A DNA stretch of 64,000 nucleotides from contig JAFXDG010000105.1 in assembly GCA_017521285.1 (NCBI GenBank), positions 17,853-81,852 on the forward strand. Direction: 5' to 3'. Positions 15,673 to 24,476 of this stretch are shown piece after piece. This DNA comes from Bacteroidaceae bacterium (GTDB lineage Bacteria; Bacteroidota; Bacteroidia; Bacteroidales; Bacteroidaceae). The notes beneath the pieces were generated by a model. It ran no database searches and had not been told where the DNA came from. It was given only the letters and a program-made list of their open reading frames with translations. Within the stretch, counting starts at the first letter, position 1. Each line of letters starts with the position of its first letter. Both the position numbers and the translations under genes were made by a program.

Positions 15673-18600
15673 ACCTGCGATTTTTTATAGACCGCCCGGT
15701 GTTTTCGGGCGTTATCTCGGTGGTGATTGTACTGTTGGGCATGATTTCCATGTTTTCCTTGCCGGTGGAACAATACCCCGACATCGCACCTCCGACCATC
15801 AACGTATTCGCAACTTATCCGGGAGCAAACGCTGAAACCGTGCAGAAGGCAGTGATAACCCCTCTGGAAGAAGCCATCAACGGCGTGGAAGACATGACCT
15901 ATATGACTTCCACGGCATCGAATACGGGCGATGCTTCCATCGACATCTATTTCAAGCAGGGAACCAACGCGGACATGGCGGCGGTAAACGTGCAGAACCG
16001 CGTGAACGGCGCGCTGAGCCAGCTTCCGGCGGAAGCCACCAAGACCGGTGTCACCACTGAAAAGCAGCAGAATGCCGAACTGATGACTTTCGCGCTCTAT
16101 TCGCCCGATGACCGCTTCGACCAGACCTTCCTGAACAATTACGTGAAAATCAATGTCGAGCCGAGGCTGAAACGTATCAGCGGCGTGGGAAAGGCACAGT
16201 TGTTCGGTTCCAACTACAGCATGCGACTTTGGCTGCGTCCCGACAAGATGGCGCAATACGGGCTTATCCCCGATGACATATCCACCGTACTCGCACGACA
16301 GAACATCGAGGCCGCCACCGGCTCCTTCGGTGCCAATCATCCTACCGCCAATGAATACACGATGAAATACCGCGGACGCTTGTCCGGCGCGGAAGAGTTC
16401 GGTGAGTTGGTCATCAAGTCACTGCCGGGCGGCAATGTGCTTCGGCTGAAGGAGGTTGCCGATGTGGAACTGGGCGATGAATACTACAACTATTCCTCCG
16501 AAGTGAACGGGCATCCGGCAGCCATGATGCTCATCAACCAGAAAGCCGGGTCCAATGCTTCAAGCACCATCAAGGAGATTCACGAAGTGCTTGACGACCT
16601 CAGCCGGGACTTGCCCGAAGGGACGGAATTCGTGGTGCTTACCGATACCAACAAGTTCCTGTATGCTTCCATCAATTCTGTTATCCGGACACTTATTGAA
16701 GCGATACTTCTGGTTATCGTGGTGGTATATGTATTTTTGCAAGATATTAAGTCCACGCTTATTCCTACGATATCCATTTTCGTCTCCATTATCGGTACGT
16801 TCGCCGTGATGTCCATGATCGGCTTCTCCGTCAACCTGCTCACCCTGTTCGCGCTTGTGCTTGCCATCGGAACTGTGGTCGATGATGCCATTGTGGTGGT
16901 GGAAGCGGTGCAGGCGAAGTTCGACGAGGGCTATCAGTCTGCGGTTCTCGCGGCTGATGATGCCATGAAAGGCGTTTCGTCGGCTATCCTGACCTCTACC
17001 ATCATCTTTATGGCAGTGTTTTTCCCCGTTGCCATGATGGGCGGGACTTCGGGAGCGTTCTACACGCAGTTCGGTATCACGATGGCTGTTGCCGTGGGAA
17101 TCTCGGCAGTCAATGCCTTCACACTCTCACCGGCACTTTGCGCGCTGCTGCTGAAACCCTATATCGATGAGCAGGGCAACACCAAGAACAATTTTGCAGC
17201 CCGTTTCCGTAAAGCGTTCAATGCCGTCTTCGACCGTCTGAGCCGACGCTATGTACGTGGAGTGATGTTCATTATCCATCGCCGATGGCTGTTGTGGAGC
17301 ATCATAGGCATTTCTTTCGGGTTGCTGGTGCTGCTGGTCAATGTCACAAAGACGGGACTTATTCCCGAAGAGGACACCGGGACGGTCATGGTGAGCATGA
17401 ACACGAAGCCCGGCACATCCATGGCTCAGACAAGTAAGGTGATGGAGCGTATCAACAGCCGTCTCGACAGCATCGGCGAGATTGAATACAGCGGTGCGGT
17501 CGCCGGTTTCTCTTTCAGCGGTTCCGGTCCCTCGCAGGCGATGTATTTCGTGACACTCAAAGACTGGGAGCAGCGTAAGGGAGAGGGGCAGTCGGTCAAT
17601 GATGTCATCGGAAAGATTTATGCCGCCACTTCGGATATTCCCGATGCCACGGTGTTCGCCATGTCGCCTCCGATGATTGCCGGGTACGGCATGGGAAACG
17701 GTTTCGAGCTTTATTTGCAGGACAAGGCGGGCGGAAACATCGCCGCCTTCAAGGAAGAGGCAGACAAGTTTGTCGAAGCCTTGTCGCAGCGACCCGAAAT
17801 CGGCGAAGTCTATTCCTCCTTTGCCACGGATTATCCGCAATACTGGGTGGATATCGATGCCGCCAAATGCGAACAGTCGGGTGTGTCGCCCGCAGATGTG
17901 CTTTCCACATTGTCGGGCTATTATACCGGACAATATGTTTCCGACTTCAACCGGTTCTCCAAGCTCTACCATGTGACCATGCAGGCTCCGGCGGAATATC
18001 GTGTGAATGCGGAATCCCTGCACCACATGTATGTGCGTGCCACCGATGGCGGCATGTCGCCTTTGAGCCGGTTCGTGCGCCTGACCAAGACCAACGGCCC
18101 GTCAGACCTCACCCGTTTCAACCTGTTCAACGCCATCTCGATTAGCGGGTCTCCGGCTCAGGGCTACAGTTCGGGGCAGGTGCTCGAAGCCATCGGCGAG
18201 ACGGCACGTGAAGTGCTTCCGTCAAATTACACATACGAGTTTGGCGGCATTTCGCGTGAGGAAAGCAAGACGACCAACAATGCCACGCTTATATTCCTGC
18301 TCTGCATGGTTCTGGTCTATCTGATTCTGTGCGCCTTGTATGAGAGCGTGTTCATACCCTTCGCGGTTCTGTTGTCGGTGCCTTGCGGACTGATGGGCAG
18401 TTTCCTGTTTGCGTGGCTCTTCGGTCTGGAGAACAACATCTACATGCAGACCGGACTTATCATGATTATAGGCCTGCTTGCCAAGACAGCGATCCTGCTT
18501 ACCGAATACGCCGGTAAACGGCGGTCGGAAGGCATGACGCTGGCACAGGCGGCATACAGTGCGGCAAAAGTCCGCCTGCGCCCCATATTGATGACTGTGT

Positions 18601-18782
18601 TGTCCATGGTGTTCGGTCTTGTCCCGCTGATGATGGCGCACGGAGTGGGTGCCAACGGCAGCCGTTCGCTTGCCACAGGTGTAATCGGTGGAATGATTGT
18701 AGGTACTTTGGCTCTGTTGTTCCTTGTGCCGTCATTGTTTATTGTATTCCAATATATCCAAGAACGTGTTAAGCATAATTAA
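15669..18782 (+). CDS. RND multidrug efflux pump (AcrB/HAE1 family)
   Basis: 1037 residues, the full length of the family. Twelve membrane helices are expected: TM1 near residues 10-30, a cluster at about 335-500, and a second set at about 870-1030. The proton-relay Asp pair is in GTVVDDAIVVVEAV (TM4), and the N-terminus FFIDRPVFSGVISV is typical. The two large periplasmic loops that bind drugs are intact. It is the inner-membrane component of a tripartite pump with the proteins encoded on either side. Gene-end overlaps show tight coupling. Confidence 0.95.
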   Translation: MNLRFFIDRPVFSGVISVVIVLLGMISMFSLPVEQYPDIAPPTINVFATYPGANAETVQKAVITPLEEAINGVEDMTYMTSTASNTGDASIDIYFKQGTNADMAAVNVQNRVNGALSQLPAEATKTGVTTEKQQNAELMTFALYSPDDRFDQTFLNNYVKINVEPRLKRISGVGKAQLFGSNYSMRLWLRPDKMAQYGLIPDDISTVLARQNIEAATGSFGANHPTANEYTMKYRGRLSGAEEFGELVIKSLPGGNVLRLKEVADVELGDEYYNYSSEVNGHPAAMMLINQKAGSNASSTIKEIHEVLDDLSRDLPEGTEFVVLTDTNKFLYASINSVIRTLIEAILLVIVVVYVFLQDIKSTLIPTISIFVSIIGTFAVMSMIGFSVNLLTLFALVLAIGTVVDDAIVVVEAVQAKFDEGYQSAVLAADDAMKGVSSAILTSTIIFMAVFFPVAMMGGTSGAFYTQFGITMAVAVGISAVNAFTLSPALCALLLKPYIDEQGNTKNNFAARFRKAFNAVFDRLSRRYVRGVMFIIHRRWLLWSIIGISFGLLVLLVNVTKTGLIPEEDTGTVMVSMNTKPGTSMAQTSKVMERINSRLDSIGEIEYSGAVAGFSFSGSGPSQAMYFVTLKDWEQRKGEGQSVNDVIGKIYAATSDIPDATVFAMSPPMIAGYGMGNGFELYLQDKAGGNIAAFKEEADKFVEALSQRPEIGEVYSSFATDYPQYWVDIDAAKCEQSGVSPADVLSTLSGYYTGQYVSDFNRFSKLYHVTMQAPAEYRVNAESLHHMYVRATDGGMSPLSRFVRLTKTNGPSDLTRFNLFNAISISGSPAQGYSSGQVLEAIGETAREVLPSNYTYEFGGISREESKTTNNATLIFLLCMVLVYLILCALYESVFIPFAVLLSVPCGLMGSFLFAWLFGLENNIYMQTGLIMIIGLLAKTAILLTEYAGKRRSEGMTLAQAAYSAAKVRLRPILMTVLSMVFGLVPLMMAHGVGANGSRSLATGVIGGMIVGTLALLFLVPSLFIVFQYIQERVKHN

Positions 18783-20141
18783 ATGAAGAAGACAGTAATA
18801 TATATCATATTGTCGGGATGGATGCTTGCCGGCTGTGGCACATACAGCCGGTATCATCGCCCTGACCTCTCAACGGAGAATCTGTATCGGGACATGCCGG
18901 CGGACATTGATACAATGACCATCGCGTCCCTGTCGTGGCGGGAAATGTTTACCGACCCGAAACTCCAGTCCTTGATTGAAACCGGACTTGAACGGAACGC
19001 AGACCTCAATGTGGCACGGTTACGCGTGGAAGCGGCAGAAGCCGTCCTGATGACTGCCAGACTATCATATCTTCCATCACTGGGACTGACTGCCGAAGGT
19101 AATGCCAATAAACATGACGGAGCAACGGCAAAGACATATAATGTGGGAGCGTCGGCAAGCTGGGAACTGGACATCTTCGGCAAACTTACGGCGGCAAAGC
19201 GTGGCGCAGCCGCCGCATTACAAGGAAGCCGTGCCTACCGGCAGGCCGTACAGACACAGCTTGTCGCCACTATTGCAGACAGTTACTACACCCTTGCCAT
19301 GCTTGACGCACAAATGACAATAAGTAACCGGACTTTGGAGAACTGGCGGACTACCGTACGCACTCTTGAAGCGTTGAAAAAAGTGGGGAAATCAAACGAG
19401 GCTGGCGTATTGCAGGCAAAGGCGAACGTGATGCGACTCGAAGCATCCCTGTTATCCATACGCAAGAGTATTTCCGAAACAGAAAACGCCCTGTCTGCGA
19501 TACTTGCCATGCCGTCACACTCGATTGGACGAAGTGATCTGGCCGAGGCTGCTTTCCCCGATACTGTCTCGATCGGAGTCCCTTTGCAACTGCTTTCCAA
19601 CCGTCCCGACGTGCGTCAGGCTGAAATGGAACTGGCGCAAGCATTCTACGCCACCAATGCGGCCCGTGCCGCCTTCTATCCCAATATTACCCTCTCGGGA
19701 ATTCTTGGATGGACTAATAACGGCGGTGGCGTAATCGTAAATCCCGGACAATGGTTACTTAATGCCATCGGTTCCCTGACACAGCCGTTATTCAACCGGG
19801 GCGTAAACATCGCCAACTTGAAGATAGCCAAAAGCCGTCAGGAAGAAGCCAAACTGTTGTTCCGGCAATCATTACTGAACGCAGGAAAGGAAGTGAACGA
19901 TGCTCTGACCGCATGGCAGACGGCAAAATCGCAAATTGAAATCAATGCTCGGCAGGTTGAAACATTATGCGACGCTGTGCGAAAGACAGAATCGCTGATG
20001 CGTCATTCCAATACCACCTATCTGGAAGTGCTGACCGCCAAACAGTCTCTTCTCGAAGCGGAAGTGCAACAGTTACAAACTCGTTTTGAACGCATACAAA
20101 GTATAATTAAACTTTACCATGCGTTGGGAGGAGGAATGTAA
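18783..20141 (+). CDS. Outer-membrane efflux lipoprotein (TolC/NodT family)
   Basis: 452 residues. The lipobox is WMLAGCGTY. Two outer-membrane efflux repeats follow, with the first carrying SWREMFTDPKLQSLIETGLE and the second LLSNRPDVRQAEMELAQAFY and ARAAFYPNITLSG. The protein completes the tripartite pump as the outer-membrane channel. The ATG follows the pump stop immediately. After this gene the operon ends, and a run of 100 nt without genes leads to gene debris. Confidence 0.93.
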   Translation: MKKTVIYIILSGWMLAGCGTYSRYHRPDLSTENLYRDMPADIDTMTIASLSWREMFTDPKLQSLIETGLERNADLNVARLRVEAAEAVLMTARLSYLPSLGLTAEGNANKHDGATAKTYNVGASASWELDIFGKLTAAKRGAAAALQGSRAYRQAVQTQLVATIADSYYTLAMLDAQMTISNRTLENWRTTVRTLEALKKVGKSNEAGVLQAKANVMRLEASLLSIRKSISETENALSAILAMPSHSIGRSDLAEAAFPDTVSIGVPLQLLSNRPDVRQAEMELAQAFYATNAARAAFYPNITLSGILGWTNNGGGVIVNPGQWLLNAIGSLTQPLFNRGVNIANLKIAKSRQEEAKLLFRQSLLNAGKEVNDALTAWQTAKSQIEINARQVETLCDAVRKTESLMRHSNTTYLEVLTAKQSLLEAEVQQLQTRFERIQSIIKLYHALGGGM

Positions 20142-20245
20142 CTTTACAAGAATTATAACCTAATACTGAACCATGTTGTGTAATTTTTATATTTCAGTCG
20201 TCATAAACTTATAAATAAGTAATTTAGTATGCAAAAACAAATTAA

Positions 20246-20610
20246 AAAGTCTTCTCTTTTTTTGAAGAGAAGCAACACCTGACCCACTTCGCTACCGAAC
20301 AGGATGTAGCAGAAGAATTGTTTGAGTTACTCTTAGAAGCGAGAGAACTCTATCTTCAGGATGTGATTTTGAATGGCAAGCGGTATGACCGCTATGTGGA
20401 TGACTTCATCAACAGTCATCGGTATATCAACTGCAACAGTGCAATTTGCCGAAACTGCCACGAGATGAACATCCACATCGTCAAGGGACTGCTGAACGAA
20501 TGCGCCCACCTTATCCAGCCTCTTTTTGAGGCATCCGACTTCTCCTTTGAGAAGTGTATGGAGTTACAAAGGAAGTATGACCGCTCGGAACCGTTGCCGC
20601 CATACAGTTG
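20246..20610 (+). pseudogene. Open fragment of an unrecognised gene, joined to glmS debris
   Basis: The frame is open from 20246 and has no good start codon (TTG at 20318). It encodes an acidic helical sequence with EELFELLLEARELYLQDV, SAICRNCHEMNIHIV and MELQRKYDRSEPLPP, and appears to run into foreign sequence around 20610, where glmS sequence begins in another frame. The apparent 128-residue product is therefore partly an out-of-frame glmS translation. I do not recognise the family. A hairpin CTTCTC...GAGAAG (20251-20272) lies at its beginning and may terminate the efflux operon. Confidence 0.5.
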
Positions 20611-21354
20611 GCACGGAGCAAGGGGGCTTTTGTGTATGGCATCTGCAACGTCGTGGGTGCCTCTATCCCAAGAAATACGGATTCCGGGACATACATCCAT
20701 GTAGGACCTGAGATAGGTGTGGCTTCTACCAAGGCTTTTACAGGACAGGTAACGGTGCTGATGCTGCTTGCCCTCTGCGTGGGACAGATGCGTGGTACTG
20801 TGGATGATGCAACCGTAGAGAGGATTGTCCGGGAGTTGAAGAACATGCCCCTATATATAAAAGATGTGTTGGGACTTGCTGACAAAATCAAGAACTTGTC
20901 GAAGATATACACCTATGCCCGCAACTTCCTTTATCTCGGTCGTGGGTACAACTACCCCACCGCCCTTGAAGGTGCGTTGAAGCTGAAAGAAATATCCTAT
21001 ATCCATGCGGAGGGTTATCCTGCTGCGGAAATGAAGCATGGACCGATTGCACTTGTAGATAGCGAGATGCCCACGGTGGTCATTGCTCCAACGGACTCGC
21101 TGTATGACAAGATAATCAGTAATGTAAGGCAGGTGAAGGCGCGTGGCGGTACGGTTGTCGCCATCATTACCAAGGGCAATGACGCAATGAAGGACATCGC
21201 CGACCATTGCCTTGAAGTGCCCGACGTACCCGAATGCCTTACACCTCTCGTTGTTTCCGTCCCATTGCAGTTGCTGGCCTATTACATCGCCATCAACAAG
21301 GATAGGAATGTTGACCAGCCAAGAAACCTTGCTAAATCAGTTACCGTAGAATGA
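20608..21354 (+). pseudogene. glmS: 3' part of glmS (glucosamine-6-phosphate synthase), truncated
   Basis: About 245 residues matching the C-terminal isomerase half of GlmS: GAFVYGICNVVGASIPR, GPEIGVASTKAFTGQ, LGRGYNYPTALEGALKLKE and the terminal PRNLAKSVTVE. A full enzyme is ~610 residues; the glutaminase domain and the first part of the first SIS domain are absent. The sequence starts abruptly at about 20620, after an unrelated fragment. Enzyme function is unlikely, although an SIS-only protein from the TTG at 20608 cannot be excluded. It is best read as a recombination scar. Confidence 0.85.
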
Positions 21355-21539
21355 ATAGAATATTATCACTTATTGTTACCATCCTCTTTGCGTTGTGCAT
21401 TGAGGCTGGCATCTTTATGCTTATTGCCCACTGGTGGGGCATGACTGCGGCCATTACCGTGATAGCCATTGAATGTGTGTTAGCCTTATGGACAGTTTAC
21501 GAAATGAGACATGCGAGTGATGAACCAGTTGATGAATAA
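21351..21539 (+). CDS. Small two-helix membrane protein
   Basis: 62 residues: two hydrophobic helices (about 5-25 and 31-50) and an acidic tail. The ATG overlaps the glmS stop. It resembles the 60-residue protein at 37961-38143 in length, two-helix layout and the shared end of helix two (WTVYEMRHA versus WIVYELIRA), so the two are probably paralogues of an element gene. Function unknown. Confidence 0.6.
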   Translation: MNRILSLIVTILFALCIEAGIFMLIAHWWGMTAAITVIAIECVLALWTVYEMRHASDEPVDE

Positions 21540-21581
21540 CATTGCAGGCTGTGGTTAGAACGAAAAAGGCTAAAAACAAAA

Positions 21582-21616
21582 GGACGGGTCGATGATTCGT
21601 CCTATTTTTGTGTCTT
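21582..21616 (+). repeat. Left copy of a 35-bp repeat with a terminator hairpin
   Basis: GGACG-ggtcgatgatt-CGTCC followed by a T-rich tract; 32 of 35 bases match 23660-23694. As DNA it is an intrinsic terminator on the + strand. Read on the minus strand it encodes a degenerate copy of the last codons of the M23 gene (KDTK.GR.IDPS). Confidence 0.85.
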
Positions 21617-21705
21617 TTTGGTGGCGAAATGTAGCGATTTAGCAAAATAAACATAAATTCCAGTGATATTCAGCATGAAAATTCGCCCATTTAAGTGAAA
21701 ATGTG

Positions 21706-21713
21706 TAATTTTG
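21706..21713 (+). promoter_or_regulatory. Promoter of the ImmA/IrrE-PIN pair
   Basis: -7 box TAATTTTG. It lies inside the possible upstream extension of the next frame and so supports the ATG at 21774 as the true start. Confidence 0.55.
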
Positions 21714-21773
21714 CAACGCAAAATTGTGCCTAAGCATTTGCATCAAAGCAACAATAGTTCAATCGAGGCTGAT

Positions 21774-22916
21774 ATGAAAGTAGAGATTAACAAGAAACGT
21801 TTAGAATACCTGCTGGCATTATACAAGATGTCGGTGGATGACTTGTTGTCTCTTCTGAACAAAGGCAGGAAACGGATAACAGGAGCCGCAGACATCAGTG
21901 GAGATTCTATTGATTTGGGGGTGTTGAAGCGTATAGGTGAGATATTCGACAAAGAAGTCAGTTTCTTTCAAGACTATTCTAAGTTGTCAACCAATGCAAG
22001 CAGCAGTATCTTCTTCCGCAAGACCTCATTCGGAACAGAGCTGAACTTGGAGTCGATCCGTACTGTAAACCGATTCGAGAGTCTGAAAAACGCTTTGGAT
22101 GCATACAACAAACTGTCGCAACTGGATGTGAAGTTTGACATAGAACACTACACCCTACAAGATGACCCTAAGACAGTAGCCGTACGTGCAAGAGATTTTT
22201 TTTATCCCGGGGAAACTGTCAATCATAGGCAGTTTCTTGTGAAGATGATAGAAAAAATCGCCGATCATGGCATTTTTGTCTTTGAATACATAGAGACATG
22301 GAACAAGAAAGAGAAAACCAACATTGACGGTTTTTACCTTAAGCCCAATGTGATAGTGCTTAAGCATCATAAGCATTACAAGCGAGAAATATTCACTCTG
22401 GCGCATGAATTGGGGCATTGTCTATTGGGGATTGAAGAAGTGGAGTCGGTGGACATGATGGACATCTCGGCACAGACTTCATACAGTGATGTCGAAAGAT
22501 GGTGCAATGATTTTGCATATCAGTTCATTATGGGACAAGAAGCAGAAACACTTGCTAACATAGCATGTGTAGATTCCCGTAACGACTACTGCATTGACCT
22601 CTTCAAGGCTATCAGTGCACGGACGCACATTAGCCGTCTTGCCTTATATACAAGGATGTATATCGACAGGAAAATCAGCTATTCGAGCTACAGCAATGTC
22701 AAGAGTGAATTGGCAGAGGAATACAGAAGAAGAGAGGAACAGGAAAAGTTGAAAAACTCTGAGAAGAGAGGCGGGCGAACACCAAAGCCCATCATTTCTC
22801 CGCTATTCTTGAAAACCATGCAATATGCCTATTTCAATGGAGTGGTCAACGAGACCACTTTCTGTTCGAGACTCAATGTCAAACCAGCAAATTTTGAGAG
22901 GGAGTTATGGCGATAG
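21774..22916 (+). CDS. ImmA/IrrE-family metallopeptidase with N-terminal HTH-like domain
   Basis: 380 residues. The first ~65 residues look like an XRE-type helix-turn-helix followed by VSFFQDYSK. The middle contains the zinc motif HELGH (His211, Glu212, His215) in REIFTLAHELGHCLLG, with WCNDFAYQFIMG downstream, as in ImmA/IrrE peptidases. These proteins cleave repressors or act as antitoxin-like partners. The gene overlaps the PIN-domain gene by 10 nt, so they form a two-gene unit. The whole unit sits between two copies of a 35-bp repeat. Confidence 0.88.
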   Translation: MKVEINKKRLEYLLALYKMSVDDLLSLLNKGRKRITGAADISGDSIDLGVLKRIGEIFDKEVSFFQDYSKLSTNASSSIFFRKTSFGTELNLESIRTVNRFESLKNALDAYNKLSQLDVKFDIEHYTLQDDPKTVAVRARDFFYPGETVNHRQFLVKMIEKIADHGIFVFEYIETWNKKEKTNIDGFYLKPNVIVLKHHKHYKREIFTLAHELGHCLLGIEEVESVDMMDISAQTSYSDVERWCNDFAYQFIMGQEAETLANIACVDSRNDYCIDLFKAISARTHISRLALYTRMYIDRKISYSSYSNVKSELAEEYRRREEQEKLKNSEKRGGRTPKPIISPLFLKTMQYAYFNGVVNETTFCSRLNVKPANFERELWR

Positions 22917-23464
22917 TTGTTGATACATGCTCATTGGTGATGATTGCCAAGAATTATCTTCCCTTGGATAAGGACGGACAGTTGTACTCATTCCTGGAAG
23001 AGGCGTTCTCCCGCAAGGATTTGATGCTACTTGATGTGATTCTGGATGAATCAAAACGCACCTCCAAAGGAATTGCAGTTGAAAAGATGCCTTTCCTCAA
23101 AGACAAGAAATTGGTCATTCCGACAAAGGATCTATTTCCATGTGCCCCAGAGAGATTCAGCAACATGATAGACAACAATTTCTGTGTAAGACTGAAGAAG
23201 CAGGAACTGACTGAAGAAGAATACATAGAGCAAAAGGAAGAATACCTTAAAACAGGTGATGCTAAGATTATCATTTATGCACTGAATGTACGACACTCGG
23301 ACGCTATCCATCTGGAAGAGATGCAAGTAATGACGGAGGAAACAAGGCAGCAGAATGACGGTAAGTTGTTCAAGAAACTTCCTTTGTTGTGTGAGCAGAT
23401 AGGGATTGGAACACTAACCGTTTCAGAATATCTGCATAGAAACGGGTTCTTTATTGACAAATAG
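22907..23464 (+). CDS. PIN-domain protein (DUF4411-like), putative toxin
   Basis: 185 residues. It starts with IVVDTCSLVMIAKNY, the first acidic strand of PIN nucleases, has GDAKIIIYAL in the middle and VMTEETRQQ...KLPLLCEQIGI near the end, matching the DUF4411 layout. PIN nucleases cleave RNA with a cluster of Asp/Glu residues, which are present here. DUF4411 genes are commonly next to ImmA/IrrE genes, as here, suggesting a toxin-antitoxin or defence pair. Activity is inferred. Confidence 0.82.
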   Translation: MAIVVDTCSLVMIAKNYLPLDKDGQLYSFLEEAFSRKDLMLLDVILDESKRTSKGIAVEKMPFLKDKKLVIPTKDLFPCAPERFSNMIDNNFCVRLKKQELTEEEYIEQKEEYLKTGDAKIIIYALNVRHSDAIHLEEMQVMTEETRQQNDGKLFKKLPLLCEQIGIGTLTVSEYLHRNGFFIDK

Positions 23465-23626
23465 CATAGATATTAGTATCATCTTATGACATCTTTCACG
23501 AAATCATATTATATTCGTGAATAAAACACTTGTTTTTCAAGAATAGAAATTGTTGAGGATTAGATATTTAAGACATTATTGCAATGCGGAAGGGGTGATG
23601 TGAACGACAAAAGACAAGGCGTTCTA

Positions 23627-24256
23627 TTAGAGTGGATGCTTGATAAGATTGAGAAGAATGGACGGGTCGATGGCTCGTCCTTTTTTTGTGTCTTTGAGTG
23701 TGAGGTGCAGGTGGGGACCAGTACTGCGACCACTGTTGCCTGTCAGCGCGATGATGATGCCGGGACGGACGTGGGTGCCTTTGGTGACGAGAGTTTGGGA
23801 GAGGTGGCAATAGCTGACGGTGAAGTCGCCGTGACGGAGGGTGACATAGAGGCCTGAACGTTTGTCCTTGCCTACCTTGATGACCTCGCCGTGCATCATG
23901 GCGTATGTGGGTTCGTAATTTGCCTTCAAATCAAGCCCGTTGTGTAGGGCTTTTCTTTTTGTAAATGGGTCTCTGCGGTAGCCGAAAGGGCTGGTGACAG
24001 AGATATGACGGAGTGGACTGACAAGTGCCGTGTGGCGGTCGGTCTGCTCCGTTTGGGTTTGTAATGGGGCAAAGGCAAGAGAGTCTCGCCGCTGATGCGG
24101 CGAGCACGGAGGCAGTTGTTCGGATGTTGCGGACTGCGTCGTTTTTGGCACAGCCTTGCGGTGTACCTTAGTCTGTGTGACGGTATTGAACTGAGCGCAT
24201 ACTGTTGCTGATGAACAGAATATTGCTGCTATTGTGATGAGTAGAAATCGTTTCAT
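23627..24256 (-). CDS. Secreted M23 metallopeptidase
   Basis: 209 residues from the ATG at 24256, chosen because MKRFLLITIAAIFCSSATVCAQ is a clear signal peptide; an open extension upstream has none. The LytM-type catalytic motifs are intact: HNGLD (HxxxD) and GPHLHL (HxH), with SPFGYRRDPFTKRK before them. It cuts peptidoglycan cross-bridges in the periplasm. A -7 box TACTTTTG ends only ~5 nt before the ATG, so the mRNA may be nearly leaderless. Its last codons carry the right copy of the 35-bp repeat. Confidence 0.9.
   Translation of the reverse strand: MKRFLLITIAAIFCSSATVCAQFNTVTQTKVHRKAVPKTTQSATSEQLPPCSPHQRRDSLAFAPLQTQTEQTDRHTALVSPLRHISVTSPFGYRRDPFTKRKALHNGLDLKANYEPTYAMMHGEVIKVGKDKRSGLYVTLRHGDFTVSYCHLSQTLVTKGTHVRPGIIIALTGNSGRSTGPHLHLTLKDTKKGRAIDPSILLNLIKHPL
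23660..23694 (+). repeat. Right copy of the 35-bp repeat/terminator
   Basis: GGACGGGTCGATGGC, then TCGTCC and T7, inside the 3' end of the M23 gene. It is 2078 bp from the left copy at 21582. On the + strand it would terminate the PIN transcript. Confidence 0.85.
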
Positions 24257-24260
24257 GGTG

Positions 24261-24268
24261 CAAAAGTA
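24261..24268 (-). promoter_or_regulatory. -7 box of the M23 gene
   Basis: TACTTTTG on the minus strand, 4 nt from the ATG at 24256. Transcription would begin at or next to the start codon. Confidence 0.45.
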
Positions 24269-24337
24269 ACAAGCAATTCTTTGACTGGCATAAAGAACAA
24301 AGGGAAGACAAGAAGATTGTAACATAATATAGCAATC

Positions 24338-24367
24338 GAGTTTGATTTTTGAGCAGAAATCAAACTC
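24338..24367. repeat. Inverted repeat between divergent genes
   Basis: GAGTTTGATTT, 8 nt, AAATCAAACTC: a perfect 11-bp stem in the 220-bp region between the M23 gene and the + strand operon. It could be an operator serving both promoters. Confidence 0.6.
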
Positions 24368-24436
24368 AAATAATAATAATCGTCAAAAATAACACGCATT
24401 ATCTTATGCAATTCTGCTTGTCTCTGAATAGGTATA

Positions 24437-24444
24437 TAACTTTG
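24437..24444 (+). promoter_or_regulatory. Promoter of the 24.5-40.7 kb operon
   Basis: -7 box TAACTTTG, with a TTG at 24418-24420 as a possible -33 element. It is 32 nt upstream of the ATG at 24477. Confidence 0.65.
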
Positions 24445-24476
24445 CATGAGTTTAATTTCAAATTCAAAGTTAAAGT

